Positions 1-8,902 of a stretch of 28,808 bases of DNA are shown here, piece after piece (the stretch's first letter is position 1; each line of letters starts with the position of its first letter). The notes beneath the pieces are model-generated. The model did no database searches, was not told the DNA's origin, and saw only the letters and a list, made by a program, of their open reading frames with translations. The DNA lies in NCBI GenBank assembly GCA_964431735.1, contig CAYSLJ010000097.1, positions 1 to 28,808 on the forward strand, in the 5' to 3' direction. This DNA comes from CALARM01 sp964431735 (GTDB lineage: Bacteria; Vulcanimicrobiota; SpSt-956; JAKJGF01). The translations under genes were made by a program, and so were the position numbers.

Positions 1-51
1 GCGTCACGATACAAATCGTAATTAAGATGTAGTTATTTCCTGACAACTCCT
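1..51 (-). repeat. partial copy of ~125-bp dispersed palindromic repeat (family B)
   Basis: These bases align, with several mismatches, to the half of the 52-176 repeat that runs from the GCGTCACG core to the CCTTAGG end. The other half lies beyond the window edge. It therefore sits in direct tandem with the complete copy that follows, sharing the CCTTAGGG junction. The strand is given relative to the 14266 copy. Confidence 0.75.
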
Positions 52-176
52 TAGGGACTGTAAGAAAATAACCCTGGCAAATTGTTAGAACGGTTATCAT
101 CCTCGCGTCACGCGTTACGCGTAACGCGTCACGATATAGACGTAAATATGATTGGGTTATTTCTTAACAACCCCTT
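52..176 (-). repeat. dispersed palindromic repeat, family B, complete copy
   Basis: This is nearly identical, in reverse complement, to 14266-14390. Its ends are imperfect inverted repeats: TAGGGACTGTAAG followed by AAAATAACCC at one end, and GGGTTATTTCTTAACAACCC at the other. The centre (105-132) is four consecutive 7-mers of type GCGTYAC/GCGTRAC. The size, terminal inverted repeats, absence of an ORF and multiple copies suggest a MITE-like or REP-like element. It lies downstream of the 195-1736 kinase stop codon and could also act as a transcript-end hairpin. Confidence 0.85.
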
Positions 177-194
177 AGGACCGCTCCAGAAAAT

Positions 195-1736
195 TTATTG
201 AGAAGGAAAAACAATATTAAATGTTGTTCCCTTATCCCTGACAATCTCTACAGTGCCTTCAATCTGTTCCGATAAATTAAATACCAGTTCCAGACCGAGA
301 GTTTTAATATTTTCAAAATCAATATCATCAGGTAAACCTGTTCCGGTATCTTTAACTTTAAGCATATATTTATGATCTTTCCTGCACATCTCAACGGAAA
401 GCTCACCGTTCCCTTCACTGAAAGCATATTTCAGAGAATTTGTAACGAGTTCGTTTATAATAAGGCAGCATGGGATTGCTCTTTCTATATCAAGATATAT
501 ATTCTTTATTTTTATTTTTACCTTTATAGAATCCTTATTTATATTATAAGTACCCAATAAATAAGAAACCAGTGATTCTACATATTCATGAAAATCTATT
601 CTTGAAAAATCCCTGGAATTATATAGTTTTTCATGAACTATGGCTATGGATTTTACCCTGTTCTGACTATCTCTAATTTTTTCCCTGTCATTTTTGTCTC
701 CAATCGAATCGGATTGGAGGTATAAAAGACTTGAAATAATTTGAAGATTATTTTTTACTCTGTGGTGAATTTCTTTAAGAAGTGTTTCTTTTTCCTGAAG
801 GGAAGATCTGACTTTTTCTTCTGCATTTATATGTTCAAAAATTTCATGTTCAAGTTTTTTATTTAACCTTTGAAGTTCTCTTGTTCTTTCTTTTACCATA
901 TCTTCAAGCCTGGATCGATACTTTATCAGTTCTTCTTCCCATTTTTTCCGGTTAGAAATATTACGATATATAGTCTGAATAGATAAAGGAACAGAACAGG
1001 ATTCATCATAAATAATCTGAGCATTTACTGACATATAAATAATTGTTCCGTCTTTTGCCAGAAATCTTACTTCATATCCGTTAACACTGGTAGATTTTTT
1101 TAATTCTTTCAAAAGACTGTCATATTCCTGAGGGTCTGCATAAAGTTTTAAAATAGAATTACCTGTTAATTCATCAATACCATAACTACAGTGAGATAAT
1201 ACAGAAGGAGTAATTAATGTAACAATACCGTTCATATCTGTACAGCAATAAAGATCCTGAAAAGATTCAAATATTCTCCGATATTTTTCTTCATTTTTCT
1301 TGAGTTCTTCTTTCTTGTTCCATCCTTTAATGAGAGAATCTACAAGACAATAAAACTCTTTTTGATTAAAAGGTTTTTTTATGTAATATATATCGTTTTT
1401 TAAATTCTCTTTTATAGTATCAAAAGATATTTCATCAAGATAGGCTGTGATGATAACGATAATTATATCAGGTTCCACCTGTCTCAGAAGTCTGGCAGTT
1501 CTCAAACCGTCAAGGAGATTCATCTTCATATCCAGTATACAGAGAGGAACCTTTTTGCCCTTTTTATATTCATTCTGAAAATAATCCAGCAGGTACAATC
1601 CGTCTTCAAAGGTTTTTATCTTATAATGTTCTTTCACATCCTCTATCTGAAGATAATTAAATTCATTGAACAACTGTTCGTAAAAAGATAGAATCTCTCT
1701 GTCATCATCTGCTATAAGAATATTTTTATTATTCAT
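195..1736 (-). CDS. REC-PAS-HisKA_2 sensor histidine kinase
   Basis: This 513-residue cytoplasmic kinase starts with a receiver domain (about 4-130) that has the acidic pocket D10-D11, phospho-acceptor D69 (CILDMKM), T97 and K121. A PAS/PAC sensor follows (about 146-268), then a coiled coil (about 270-320) and a HisKA_2-type dimerisation domain with EIHHRVKNN and likely phospho-histidine H325. The HATPase_c domain has an N-box near 424-438 and a DTGTGLP box at 463. There is no transmembrane segment. A receiver placed before the kinase suggests it is switched by upstream phosphotransfer, for example from the hybrid kinase of the same operon. Start: ATG with AAGGTG upstream. It is last in the run of minus-strand genes, 37 bp after the CHASE4 kinase, to which its catalytic half is closely similar. 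The output partner is not in the window. Confidence 0.9.
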   Translation of the reverse strand: MNNKNILIADDDREILSFYEQLFNEFNYLQIEDVKEHYKIKTFEDGLYLLDYFQNEYKKGKKVPLCILDMKMNLLDGLRTARLLRQVEPDIIIVIITAYLDEISFDTIKENLKNDIYYIKKPFNQKEFYCLVDSLIKGWNKKEELKKNEEKYRRIFESFQDLYCCTDMNGIVTLITPSVLSHCSYGIDELTGNSILKLYADPQEYDSLLKELKKSTSVNGYEVRFLAKDGTIIYMSVNAQIIYDESCSVPLSIQTIYRNISNRKKWEEELIKYRSRLEDMVKERTRELQRLNKKLEHEIFEHINAEEKVRSSLQEKETLLKEIHHRVKNNLQIISSLLYLQSDSIGDKNDREKIRDSQNRVKSIAIVHEKLYNSRDFSRIDFHEYVESLVSYLLGTYNINKDSIKVKIKIKNIYLDIERAIPCCLIINELVTNSLKYAFSEGNGELSVEMCRKDHKYMLKVKDTGTGLPDDIDFENIKTLGLELVFNLSEQIEGTVEIVRDKGTTFNIVFPSQ

Positions 1737-1773
1737 AATGATACACCTTTTTTATAATTATTGTTAATATACA

Positions 1774-3513
1774 TTATAATGTAAAATTAATATTAATTTT
1801 TGTACCCTTACAACTCTGAATATCTATATGGCCGTCAATCTGTCTGGTCAGATTATTCACAAGATCCAGTCCGAGAGTAGATATATTGTTTATATCAAAA
1901 TCTTCCGGTAATCCTATGCCATTATCTTCTATTTCAAGAATAACCTTTTTATCACCTCCTGTATAAAATCTGATATAAATTTCTCCTTCTCTGCTATCAG
2001 GGAAAGCATATTTCAAGGAATTAGTAACAAGTTCATTTACAATAAGCCCGCATGGTATTGCTTTATCAACTCCGAGATATACAGGTAAAACATCTATATT
2101 AACATCAATGAAATCCTTTACTTTATAAGTATTTCGCAAATAAACCAGTAAAGATTGCAGATAGGCCTGAAAATCAATTTTACTGAAATCCCCGGTTCCG
2201 TATAATTTTTCATGAACCAGTGCTATTGACTTAATTCTGCTCTGAGTATCTTTAAACACCAGTCGATCATATTCATCTTTTAAAGAATCAGATTGAAGAT
2301 ATAAAAGACTAGAAATAATTTGAAGATTATTTTTAACCCTGTGATGAATCTCTTTTATAAGAACTTCTTTTTCTTTAAGTGACAGGAGAATCTGTCTTTC
2401 CGCTCTCTCTCTTTCGTGAGCTTCTTCTTTGAGTTTATTATTTGAAACAGCAAGTTCTATGGTTCTCTGTATAACTCTTTCCTCAAGTTCTGTATTAAAT
2501 TCTCTCACCTGCTTTTCTATCAATATCCTTTCTGTGATTTCCTTTGCAAGGTCTTCCTTTTGCATAAAAAATTGCATTATAAGCCTTGAAATATAACCGA
2601 ATTCACCTTTATCTTTCTCCAGAACAAGAAGATATTCCGGATTTCCTGTATTCAATGCTCTGGCAATCCTGTTTAGCGGTATATTTATCCATAAAGTAAG
2701 AAAAACAGAAAGAAACATTATTAAAAAAACCAGAAACACAATAAAAAGTAAAAAATTCCAGTTTGATATACTGACAAAATTTTTGAGTATGGAAGAATCG
2801 GAACAGACATTAACACTGGCAACATGTTCACCTTTCCAATCGTTGAGAGTCTTTGAAAAAATAATAGTGCCTTTTTCCGGATTGGAAATAAAGATTCCCT
2901 TTTTATTAACAGGGGTAATTTTTATTACACTGTCTGTAATTAATGAAAGCTCTTTAATATATGTTTCATCCCATATCAAACCTGCAAACAGATATCCATG
3001 AGATTGTGTTTTTCTTTCTTTATCTTTTACAGGGTGTACGGCAGCACCATAAATCTCTATTAAACCTCTGGAACTGTTGAGAAAAAAATGACAGAATTTT
3101 GTTTTTTCGAATAAAATTCCTATAAATCCTTCAGGAAGAGGAATTTCTTTAAAATTATTATCTTTCATCATGTTGACAGAATAAACAAGAGAATTATCAG
3201 GCCTGTAGACCCATAACATGTCAGTGTTGTACATATAAAGAAAATTATCCATATATTCTATGGCCCATTTTTGAGAAGGATTATTTATAAAATTTACCAT
3301 TTCATCCCATAAAGTGTAATCGTTAACACCCATCTGTAATGACCTGCCTTTAAGGTCCAGTACCTTATCGAACATTACAGTTTTCTCTTTCTGCGCTTCT
3401 TCTATAAGTAGAAATAATCTATAACTTCTGGAATCCTTCAATAAAGTAATTATAACAAGAAAGAGTATAACAAGAAAAACTATTAAAAAAATTATTTTTG
3501 TCTGTACTTTCAT
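1774..3513 (-). CDS. CHASE4-domain membrane sensor histidine kinase (HisKA_2)
   Basis: The 579-residue protein has a transmembrane helix at about 6-25, an extracytoplasmic sensor to about 250 and a second helix at about 253-275. A HAMP-like linker, a coiled coil (about 320-380), a HisKA_2 domain with EIHHRVKNN (phospho-histidine H391) and HATPase_c (DNGIGLP, TLGLDLV) follow. The sensor carries the NDYTLWDEM segment typical of CHASE4 domains, which occur in bacterial and archaeal membrane receptors with unknown ligands. From the HisKA_2 domain to the C-terminus it is a close paralogue of the 195-1736 kinase. The gene begins 24 bp after the hybrid kinase stop codon and has no clear Shine-Dalgarno sequence, so translational coupling is likely. 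Confidence 0.88.
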   Translation of the reverse strand: MKVQTKIIFLIVFLVILFLVIITLLKDSRSYRLFLLIEEAQKEKTVMFDKVLDLKGRSLQMGVNDYTLWDEMVNFINNPSQKWAIEYMDNFLYMYNTDMLWVYRPDNSLVYSVNMMKDNNFKEIPLPEGFIGILFEKTKFCHFFLNSSRGLIEIYGAAVHPVKDKERKTQSHGYLFAGLIWDETYIKELSLITDSVIKITPVNKKGIFISNPEKGTIIFSKTLNDWKGEHVASVNVCSDSSILKNFVSISNWNFLLFIVFLVFLIMFLSVFLTLWINIPLNRIARALNTGNPEYLLVLEKDKGEFGYISRLIMQFFMQKEDLAKEITERILIEKQVREFNTELEERVIQRTIELAVSNNKLKEEAHERERAERQILLSLKEKEVLIKEIHHRVKNNLQIISSLLYLQSDSLKDEYDRLVFKDTQSRIKSIALVHEKLYGTGDFSKIDFQAYLQSLLVYLRNTYKVKDFIDVNIDVLPVYLGVDKAIPCGLIVNELVTNSLKYAFPDSREGEIYIRFYTGGDKKVILEIEDNGIGLPEDFDINNISTLGLDLVNNLTRQIDGHIDIQSCKGTKININFTL

Positions 3514-3537
3514 TTTTTTACTGATTTCAGAAAATTA

Positions 3538-5820
3538 TTAAGATGTCAAAACATTATGATTATAGAGTGTATTATAAATTTTTTCTGCAATCTCCCTTAA
3601 TCTGATAGGTTTGAGAATAATATCTCTGATACCATATTCTTTAAAATCTTCTTCCGAAGGTATATCTCTGAAGCCGGTACAGAGTATAACAGGCATATCA
3701 TTTCTAATCTTTAAAACCTCTTCAGTAAGTCTTATACCTGTCATATCAGGCATAGACTGATCCGTTATAATTAAATCATAGGCCTCTGGATTTGAACTGA
3801 ACAGTTTAAGTGCTTCTTTACTGGCCGTCCTGCTTATAAAATCATAGCCAAGTGTTTGCAGTAATTCCTGTCCGAGATTAACCATATCTTCATCATCATC
3901 AATAAAAAGTATACGTCCTTTACCTTTAGGAATGAAAGAAACAGGGCACTTTACCTCTTTAATCCTGCTCTCAATCTTTGGAAAAAGTATTTGAAAAATG
4001 CTTCCCTGTAATGGTTCACTGTAAACAAAGATAAATCCTTCATGACTTCTAATAATACCATGTACTACTGCAAGTCCCATACCTGTTCCTTCTCCCTGTT
4101 TTTTGGTAGTAAAAAAAGGCTCAAAAATTCTGTCAAGTATATTCTGTTCCATACCACAGCCTGTATCCCTCACACTTAATTCAATATAATTCCCGGTATT
4201 CATACCCGGGTATTTTGCCATATCACCTGCTATAAGATCAAGCTCATTCAAACTTATTTCAATAAGTCCTTTTTCTTCTCCTATGGCATGAAAAGCATTT
4301 GTTAAGAGATTCATAAGAACCTGATAGATTTGAGTGGGATCACCTGTAATTGCATCTGAAGTTACTTTTATATTCTGCCTTATATCTATTGATTTAGGGA
4401 AAGTTCCTCTGATAAATTTAATTACCTCTTTTACTATAGGAATTACATTGATAACTCTGAATTGCTGTTCACTCTGACGGCTGAACGTGAGGATCTGACT
4501 GACTAAATCCTTTGCTCTCATAGAGCCAGAAAGAGCTTTCTGTAAATATTGATAATACTTACTGTCTTCCGGAAGTCCCAGTTCAATAAGTTCCATATAA
4601 CCTATAATTCCACTCAGTACATTATTAAAATCATGAGCAATACCTCCTGCAAGTGTGCCAAGAGCTTCCATTTTTTGAGCCTGTCTCAAATGTTTTTCTA
4701 TTTTAAGTTTTTCCGTTATGTCATGCATTACAGATACATAATTGATAATTATTCCTTCTTTATTACGAATAGGAGCAAAAGTTCCTTCCATATCTATAAG
4801 GTTGCCATTTTTCTTTTTGATTACAATATGTCCCGACCATACATCATGTCTGTCTTTAATAGAATCCCATATATCATCATAAAAAGGAATATAGTTTTTA
4901 TCTCTCTGAAGAATATCGATATGATAACCATAAACATCATTAAGGGAATAACCACAAATCTTTTCAAAACCGGAATTGACATATTCAATAATACCGTTTG
5001 TATCAACTATTATAATACTTTCCCCGCTCTGTTCTATGGATGAAATAAGCTTTATATGTTCTTCTTCAATTGATTTTCTCTCTGTAATATCAATAGCTGA
5101 GCCTATATAACCAATAAATTCGCCATCGGGAGTAAACCTGGGAACACCTGTATCCAGAAACCAGTGATATAAACCGGAAAAATTCTTTTTTCTATATTCC
5201 AGTCGAAAGCTATCTCTGGCAAGAAAGGCTTTTCTATAAATCTCAAAAGACTTCTCGAAATCTTCAGGATGGATATCCTGAAGAAATTCTTTAGAAATTT
5301 CTTCTTCCAGAGAACCGCCGGTGAAGATAAGCCATGGCTTACTTAAATAAATATACTTGAATTCACAATCTGTCATCCATATCATGACAGGAGCAGTATC
5401 TGCCATGAGTCGAAATCTTTCCTCACTTTCCCTCAATTTATTTTCCATAGAATGTTTATAAAGAGCCATATAAATGGAAATCTGAAGATCCCTTTCCTCG
5501 AAAGGCTTCAGAATATAACCATAAGGTTCTGATATCTTTGCCCTTTCAAGGGTAATTTCATCTGCATTGGCAGTAAGATATATAACAGGAATATTGAAAA
5601 GAGATTTTATCTTCATAGATGCTTCTATACCGTCCATAGGACCCTTTAAAATAATGTCCATAAGAATAAGACCCGGTTTCAATTCTTCCGCTCTTTTGAT
5701 AGCCTCTTCCCCTGATGAAGCTATATAAGAAACATTATAACCAAAATTGCAAAGCATTTTCTTTATACTTTTTGCAACAATCCATTCATCTTCGACTATA
5801 AGAATTTTTATGTCTTTCAT
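3538..5820 (-). CDS. hybrid histidine kinase, REC-PAS-PAS-HisKA-HATPase-REC
   Basis: The 760-residue soluble hybrid kinase has an N-terminal receiver (about 4-120, D55 in LILMDIIL) and PAS/PAC domains at about 130-250 and 255-372. The classical HisKA domain carries H396 in GGIAHDFNN. HATPase_c spans about 490-615 (DTGCGM, GTGMGLAVV), and a C-terminal receiver begins about 636 (D687 in LIITDQSMPD). Receivers at both ends suggest it integrates an incoming phosphosignal and relays onward. Its N-terminal receiver resembles that of the NtrC-type regulator at 8903-10603 (shared ILIVEDE, LMD, LKGP, GYI and KPF blocks), which suggests a common partner. The start ATG follows a strong GGGAGGT. It lies 49 bp downstream of the chemoreceptor gene. 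There is no membrane segment. Confidence 0.92.
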   Translation of the reverse strand: MKDIKILIVEDEWIVAKSIKKMLCNFGYNVSYIASSGEEAIKRAEELKPGLILMDIILKGPMDGIEASMKIKSLFNIPVIYLTANADEITLERAKISEPYGYILKPFEERDLQISIYMALYKHSMENKLRESEERFRLMADTAPVMIWMTDCEFKYIYLSKPWLIFTGGSLEEEISKEFLQDIHPEDFEKSFEIYRKAFLARDSFRLEYRKKNFSGLYHWFLDTGVPRFTPDGEFIGYIGSAIDITERKSIEEEHIKLISSIEQSGESIIIVDTNGIIEYVNSGFEKICGYSLNDVYGYHIDILQRDKNYIPFYDDIWDSIKDRHDVWSGHIVIKKKNGNLIDMEGTFAPIRNKEGIIINYVSVMHDITEKLKIEKHLRQAQKMEALGTLAGGIAHDFNNVLSGIIGYMELIELGLPEDSKYYQYLQKALSGSMRAKDLVSQILTFSRQSEQQFRVINVIPIVKEVIKFIRGTFPKSIDIRQNIKVTSDAITGDPTQIYQVLMNLLTNAFHAIGEEKGLIEISLNELDLIAGDMAKYPGMNTGNYIELSVRDTGCGMEQNILDRIFEPFFTTKKQGEGTGMGLAVVHGIIRSHEGFIFVYSEPLQGSIFQILFPKIESRIKEVKCPVSFIPKGKGRILFIDDDEDMVNLGQELLQTLGYDFISRTASKEALKLFSSNPEAYDLIITDQSMPDMTGIRLTEEVLKIRNDMPVILCTGFRDIPSEEDFKEYGIRDIILKPIRLREIAEKIYNTLYNHNVLTS

Positions 5821-5869
5821 ATATTACCTCCCTGATTAATCTTCTAAAAAGTAACCGATTATATAGAGT

Positions 5870-8203
5870 TTAAAATCTCATATAATCACCATCGTGAGTA
5901 TCTGATGTGGTAAGAGTTATTACAGCCCTGTTATCGATAGATTTTTTATCAACAAGCTGTTTTTTCTGATTTAAAGAAGGTAAAGCTTTTTTTCCATTTC
6001 CTCCGTCATCCTGAAATGGACCGGACATAAATCTTGCAGCAGAACTTTCCAGCTTAAAGAAAGATATGATTTTCTGTAAATCCTGTGCTTCTTCTGACAG
6101 AAGCTGAGCAGTAGAAGACATCTTTTCAGCTGAACCGGCATTTTGCTGAATTACAAGATCAAGTTGATGTATGGCTTTATTAATCTGTTCTGCACCGGAA
6201 TTCTGCTCGCTACTTGCAGCATTTATCTCCTGAACCAGTTCTGCCGTTTTTTGTATATCTGGAATAATTTTTTCAAACAGATGTCCTGCTTTTTCTGCAA
6301 TCTCCACACTGGTAGTTGACAGAAGGCTTATTTCTTTGGCAGCTTCCTGACTGCGTTCTGCAAGTTTTCTTACTTCAGCAGCCACTACAGCAAATCCCTT
6401 GCCATGTTCACCTGCTCTTGCAGCTTCAATAGCCGCATTAAGGGCAAGCATATTTGTCTGCCTTGCAATTTCCTCAATAATAAAGATCTTTCCCGCAATA
6501 TCTTTCATTGCATTAACTGTCTGAGCAACTGATTTACCTCCTTCTCTGGCATCATCGGACGCTTTTATGGCAATCTTTTCAGTAAACTGTGCATTACTTG
6601 CATTTTGCTTTATATTTGCAGTCATTTCCTCCATAGAAGCAGAAGCTTCTTCTGCAGAGGCGGCCTGCTGTGTGGCACCCTGAGAAATCTCTTCAGAAGA
6701 AGAACTCATGCCACGACTTCCAGAAGCAACCTTATCCGATGCATTACGAACATTCATAACAACATCTCTGAGGTTTGTAACCATTTCGTCAAGAGACTTC
6801 ATAAGCATATCTTTTTCCGATCTCATATTTACTTTAATCATAAGATTACCACCGGCCAGATCATTGGTAATTGAAGCAATTTCCTGCAGATAGGAAACCA
6901 TTTCTTTCAATCTCTTCATAAGTGTATCTTCTCCGGACCTCGGAAGTACCTCAACTTTGAGATTTCCTTCTGCAATCTCACCTGCTATATTGGATACATT
7001 GTTCAAAGAATCAATAAGTTCATTCAAATTATTTTTTATCTCATTAAAATCACCGTAATAGGTATCTATAATCCTTGGAGGAATATCTCCTTTGCTGATA
7101 CGATCTACATATTCTGCTGCCACATTCAGAGGGCCTATTACTGCATCAAGATTACCATTTACTCCTTCTATAATCTTCTTAAAATCTCCGCTGTGTCTTC
7201 CTTCATCTGCTCTTATATCAAGTTTCCCTTCCATTGCAGCTTTTGAGAGCATATGTGCATCTGACACAAGGGCATTTATAGCATCAATACATGTATTAAG
7301 ATTATTTTTTATTTCATTAAAATCACCATTATACCTGTCTGTAATCTTTGGAGGAATATCTCCTTTACTGATACGGTCAACATATTCTGCTGCCATATTC
7401 AAAGGGCCTATTACTGCATCAAGGGTATTATTAAAACCTTCTACTACAGGTCTGAATTCAAAATTAATTTTTTCAGCATTGCCACGGGCATCAAGTTTTC
7501 CGGAAACAGCAGAAGATGAAAGATAATTTATTTCGCTTAACAGCCCGTTTATTATAGTGCCAATATTTCTGCCGAAATAGATAGCCATACCTACAGCTAT
7601 TATCATACCAATGATTATTACACATATCATAGTAATCATAGAATTCCATGCAATATCCCTGTTATGTTTTGCTGCTTCCTTACCATTTTTTATCATAATA
7701 TCTACAAGCTTATTTATTGCATCCTGTTCTGCCATGGCAGACTTATAGGCATCTCCTCTGAGTAATGCCAGTGCTTCTGCATCTTTATTAGCTGTTGCAA
7801 GTTCTCTCATAGTGTTAAGATGTGCTCTGTAAACCTTTCTGGTTTCGCCGAATTCTTCATTGGCTTTCTTCAATTCCTCGTCAGATAAAATTCTCTTTTC
7901 AAAATCCTCTATATTATTTGTTATTATCTCCGAGAGTGCCGGTATTTTATCTCCATATTTTTTTATTTCTTCCTGATTGTTTGCATAAATCATTTCCATC
8001 ATATAAACCCTGACAAGTTGAAAAGATACAGATACATTAAGTAATTCAGAAATGGGAACAGTAGTATTCTCATATAACTGTGTATCATTTTTTGCAACAC
8101 TGTAAATACTTATGGTTCCAATAATACCTATAACAACAGAAATAAGAGAGACAATCAAAAATCCGGCTATCAACTTGCTGCCTATTTTAATATTGTTGAG
8201 CAT
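5870..8203 (-). CDS. methyl-accepting chemotaxis protein with a poly-HAMP array
   Basis: This 777-residue chemoreceptor has TM1 (about 10-32), a four-helix-bundle-type periplasmic domain (about 35-185) and TM2 (about 187-211). About six HAMP-like modules fill 212-480. Two of them are near-identical duplicates beginning EYVDRISKGDIPP at 273 and 363. The methyl-accepting signalling domain has a hairpin tip at about 577-612 (IARQTNMLALNAAIEAARAGE) that contacts CheA/CheW. There is no C-terminal NWETF-type CheR tether. The start codon follows AAGGAGGG. It is the first gene after the sigma-54-like promoter at 8306-8321 and is followed by three kinases, so the receptor may be coupled to them instead of, or as well as, the flagellar motor. 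No che genes are in the window. Confidence 0.95.
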   Translation of the reverse strand: MLNNIKIGSKLIAGFLIVSLISVVIGIIGTISIYSVAKNDTQLYENTTVPISELLNVSVSFQLVRVYMMEMIYANNQEEIKKYGDKIPALSEIITNNIEDFEKRILSDEELKKANEEFGETRKVYRAHLNTMRELATANKDAEALALLRGDAYKSAMAEQDAINKLVDIMIKNGKEAAKHNRDIAWNSMITMICVIIIGMIIAVGMAIYFGRNIGTIINGLLSEINYLSSSAVSGKLDARGNAEKINFEFRPVVEGFNNTLDAVIGPLNMAAEYVDRISKGDIPPKITDRYNGDFNEIKNNLNTCIDAINALVSDAHMLSKAAMEGKLDIRADEGRHSGDFKKIIEGVNGNLDAVIGPLNVAAEYVDRISKGDIPPRIIDTYYGDFNEIKNNLNELIDSLNNVSNIAGEIAEGNLKVEVLPRSGEDTLMKRLKEMVSYLQEIASITNDLAGGNLMIKVNMRSEKDMLMKSLDEMVTNLRDVVMNVRNASDKVASGSRGMSSSSEEISQGATQQAASAEEASASMEEMTANIKQNASNAQFTEKIAIKASDDAREGGKSVAQTVNAMKDIAGKIFIIEEIARQTNMLALNAAIEAARAGEHGKGFAVVAAEVRKLAERSQEAAKEISLLSTTSVEIAEKAGHLFEKIIPDIQKTAELVQEINAASSEQNSGAEQINKAIHQLDLVIQQNAGSAEKMSSTAQLLSEEAQDLQKIISFFKLESSAARFMSGPFQDDGGNGKKALPSLNQKKQLVDKKSIDNRAVITLTTSDTHDGDYMRF

Positions 8204-8305
8204 GTAATACCCTCCTTGTATGTTTTTATTATTGTAATGCCTGTCACAGGACGATTATGAAGGAACTTAATAAAAATCAACATTCCCGTATAGTTAAAAT
8301 TATAA

Positions 8306-8321
8306 AGCAGGTTACGTGCCA
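8306..8321 (-). promoter_or_regulatory. sigma-54 (-24/-12) promoter of the chemoreceptor-kinase operon
   Basis: On the minus strand the sequence reads TGGCACGTAACCTGCT. It matches the sigma-54 consensus TGGCACG-N4-TTGCW at every position except one T in the -12 element, with exact GG-to-GC spacing. The predicted start is near 8296, giving a leader of about 93 nt before the AAGGAGGG ribosome site and the ATG at 8203. The nearest upstream gene encodes an NtrC-type sigma-54 activator, which supports the assignment. Confidence 0.75.
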
Positions 8322-8411
8322 GTAGATAAAAAAAGGGTACACACCTTTTATTTACAGGGAAATAAATTTATGAAAACCATGTAAGACGATTGTTCAAGAG
8401 GTATAAAAAAT

Positions 8412-8464
8412 TGTACCAAGTTACACCATATAAGTTACATTTTTTGTAACTTGGTACACCAAGT
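8412..8464. promoter_or_regulatory. palindromic upstream activator-like sites
   Basis: A perfect 14-bp inverted repeat (arms 8412-8425 and 8445-8458, 19-nt spacer) has GTACCAAGTTACA as its core. The right arm overlaps a second dyad, ACTTGGTACACCAAGT (8449-8464; 7-bp arms, 2-nt spacer). Three ACCAAGT/ACTTGGT half-sites thus lie about 120-170 bp upstream of the predicted sigma-54 transcription start. That is the usual distance for enhancer sites of NtrC-family activators. A terminator for a gene further upstream is less likely because no gene ends here on the plus strand. Confidence 0.55.
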
Positions 8465-8468
8465 AATA

Positions 8469-8665
8469 CTCCAGATAAGTTCTTACCCATATTAAAACCT
8501 GTCCCAGTCATGCTCTGGAGAAGAAAAATTAGTTTTTATATAGAATTAAAAATTAAATAAGGATTAATTTATTGTCTGGAAAACAAATTATATAAGGCAA
8601 ATGATTTTTCTTCGTAAGAGTCTGCCAGGCAGAAGCTGATAAAATGGGTACGAACTTATCTGGAG
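8469..8665. repeat. ~197-bp MITE-like element with 22-bp terminal inverted repeats
   Basis: Arms 8469-8490 (CTCCAGATAAGTTC then TTACCCAT) and 8644-8665 are inverted repeats with one mismatch in 22 bp, enclosing about 153 bp with no convincing ORF. This is the pattern of a non-autonomous transposon remnant, inserted in the promoter-distal intergenic region. No second copy occurs in the window. Confidence 0.5.
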
Positions 8666-8691
8666 CAGTAATCTGTGAGTTTATCGAAAAA

Positions 8692-8783
8692 TTAAATTAT
8701 TTAGATAAACTACTTCTACTTAAATTTTATCTAAAGCCTTATTTTACGCCATTAAAAATGAAATTTCCTATACTCTTAAATTA
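8692..8783 (+). repeat. single copy of the ~84-95-bp dispersed repeat (R84)
   Basis: It begins TTAAATTATTTAGATAAAC and contains TTTTACGCCATTAA, then AATGAAATTTCCTATACTC and a final TTAAATTA. These blocks occur in the same order in the tandem array at 10721-10980 and, inverted, at 28659-28754. It contains a TTTAGATA...TATCTAAA dyad. It directly abuts the family A palindrome that follows. Confidence 0.75.
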
Positions 8784-8892
8784 CTGGGGTGAGCATAAAT
8801 AATAAATATATGCTCTCGTGACGCGTAACGCGTAACGCGTGACGGGAGGAAGACCTTTATTAAATGCTTATGCTCAGGTCAGTAATATTCCC
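8781..8892 (+). repeat. dispersed palindromic repeat, family A, with heptamer core
   Basis: Outer arms GAGCATAAATAATAAA and TTTATTAAATGCTTATGCTC flank a core of four 7-mers (8818-8845: GTGACGC, GTAACGC, GTAACGC, GTGACGG). The right half (core, GGAGGAA, TTTATTAAATG and the CAGGTCAGTAAT end) recurs at 17740-17822. The whole unit recurs inverted at 22740-22862. It lies just past the stop codon of the NtrC-type regulator and could serve as its transcript-end hairpin. Confidence 0.8.
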
Positions 8893-8902
8893 TTTACTTC
8901 CG

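Noticed and set aside
4549..5043. 164-codon plus-strand ORF inside the hybrid kinase gene
   Set aside because: It is antisense to well-conserved PAS and HisKA coding sequence and has no recognisable domain.
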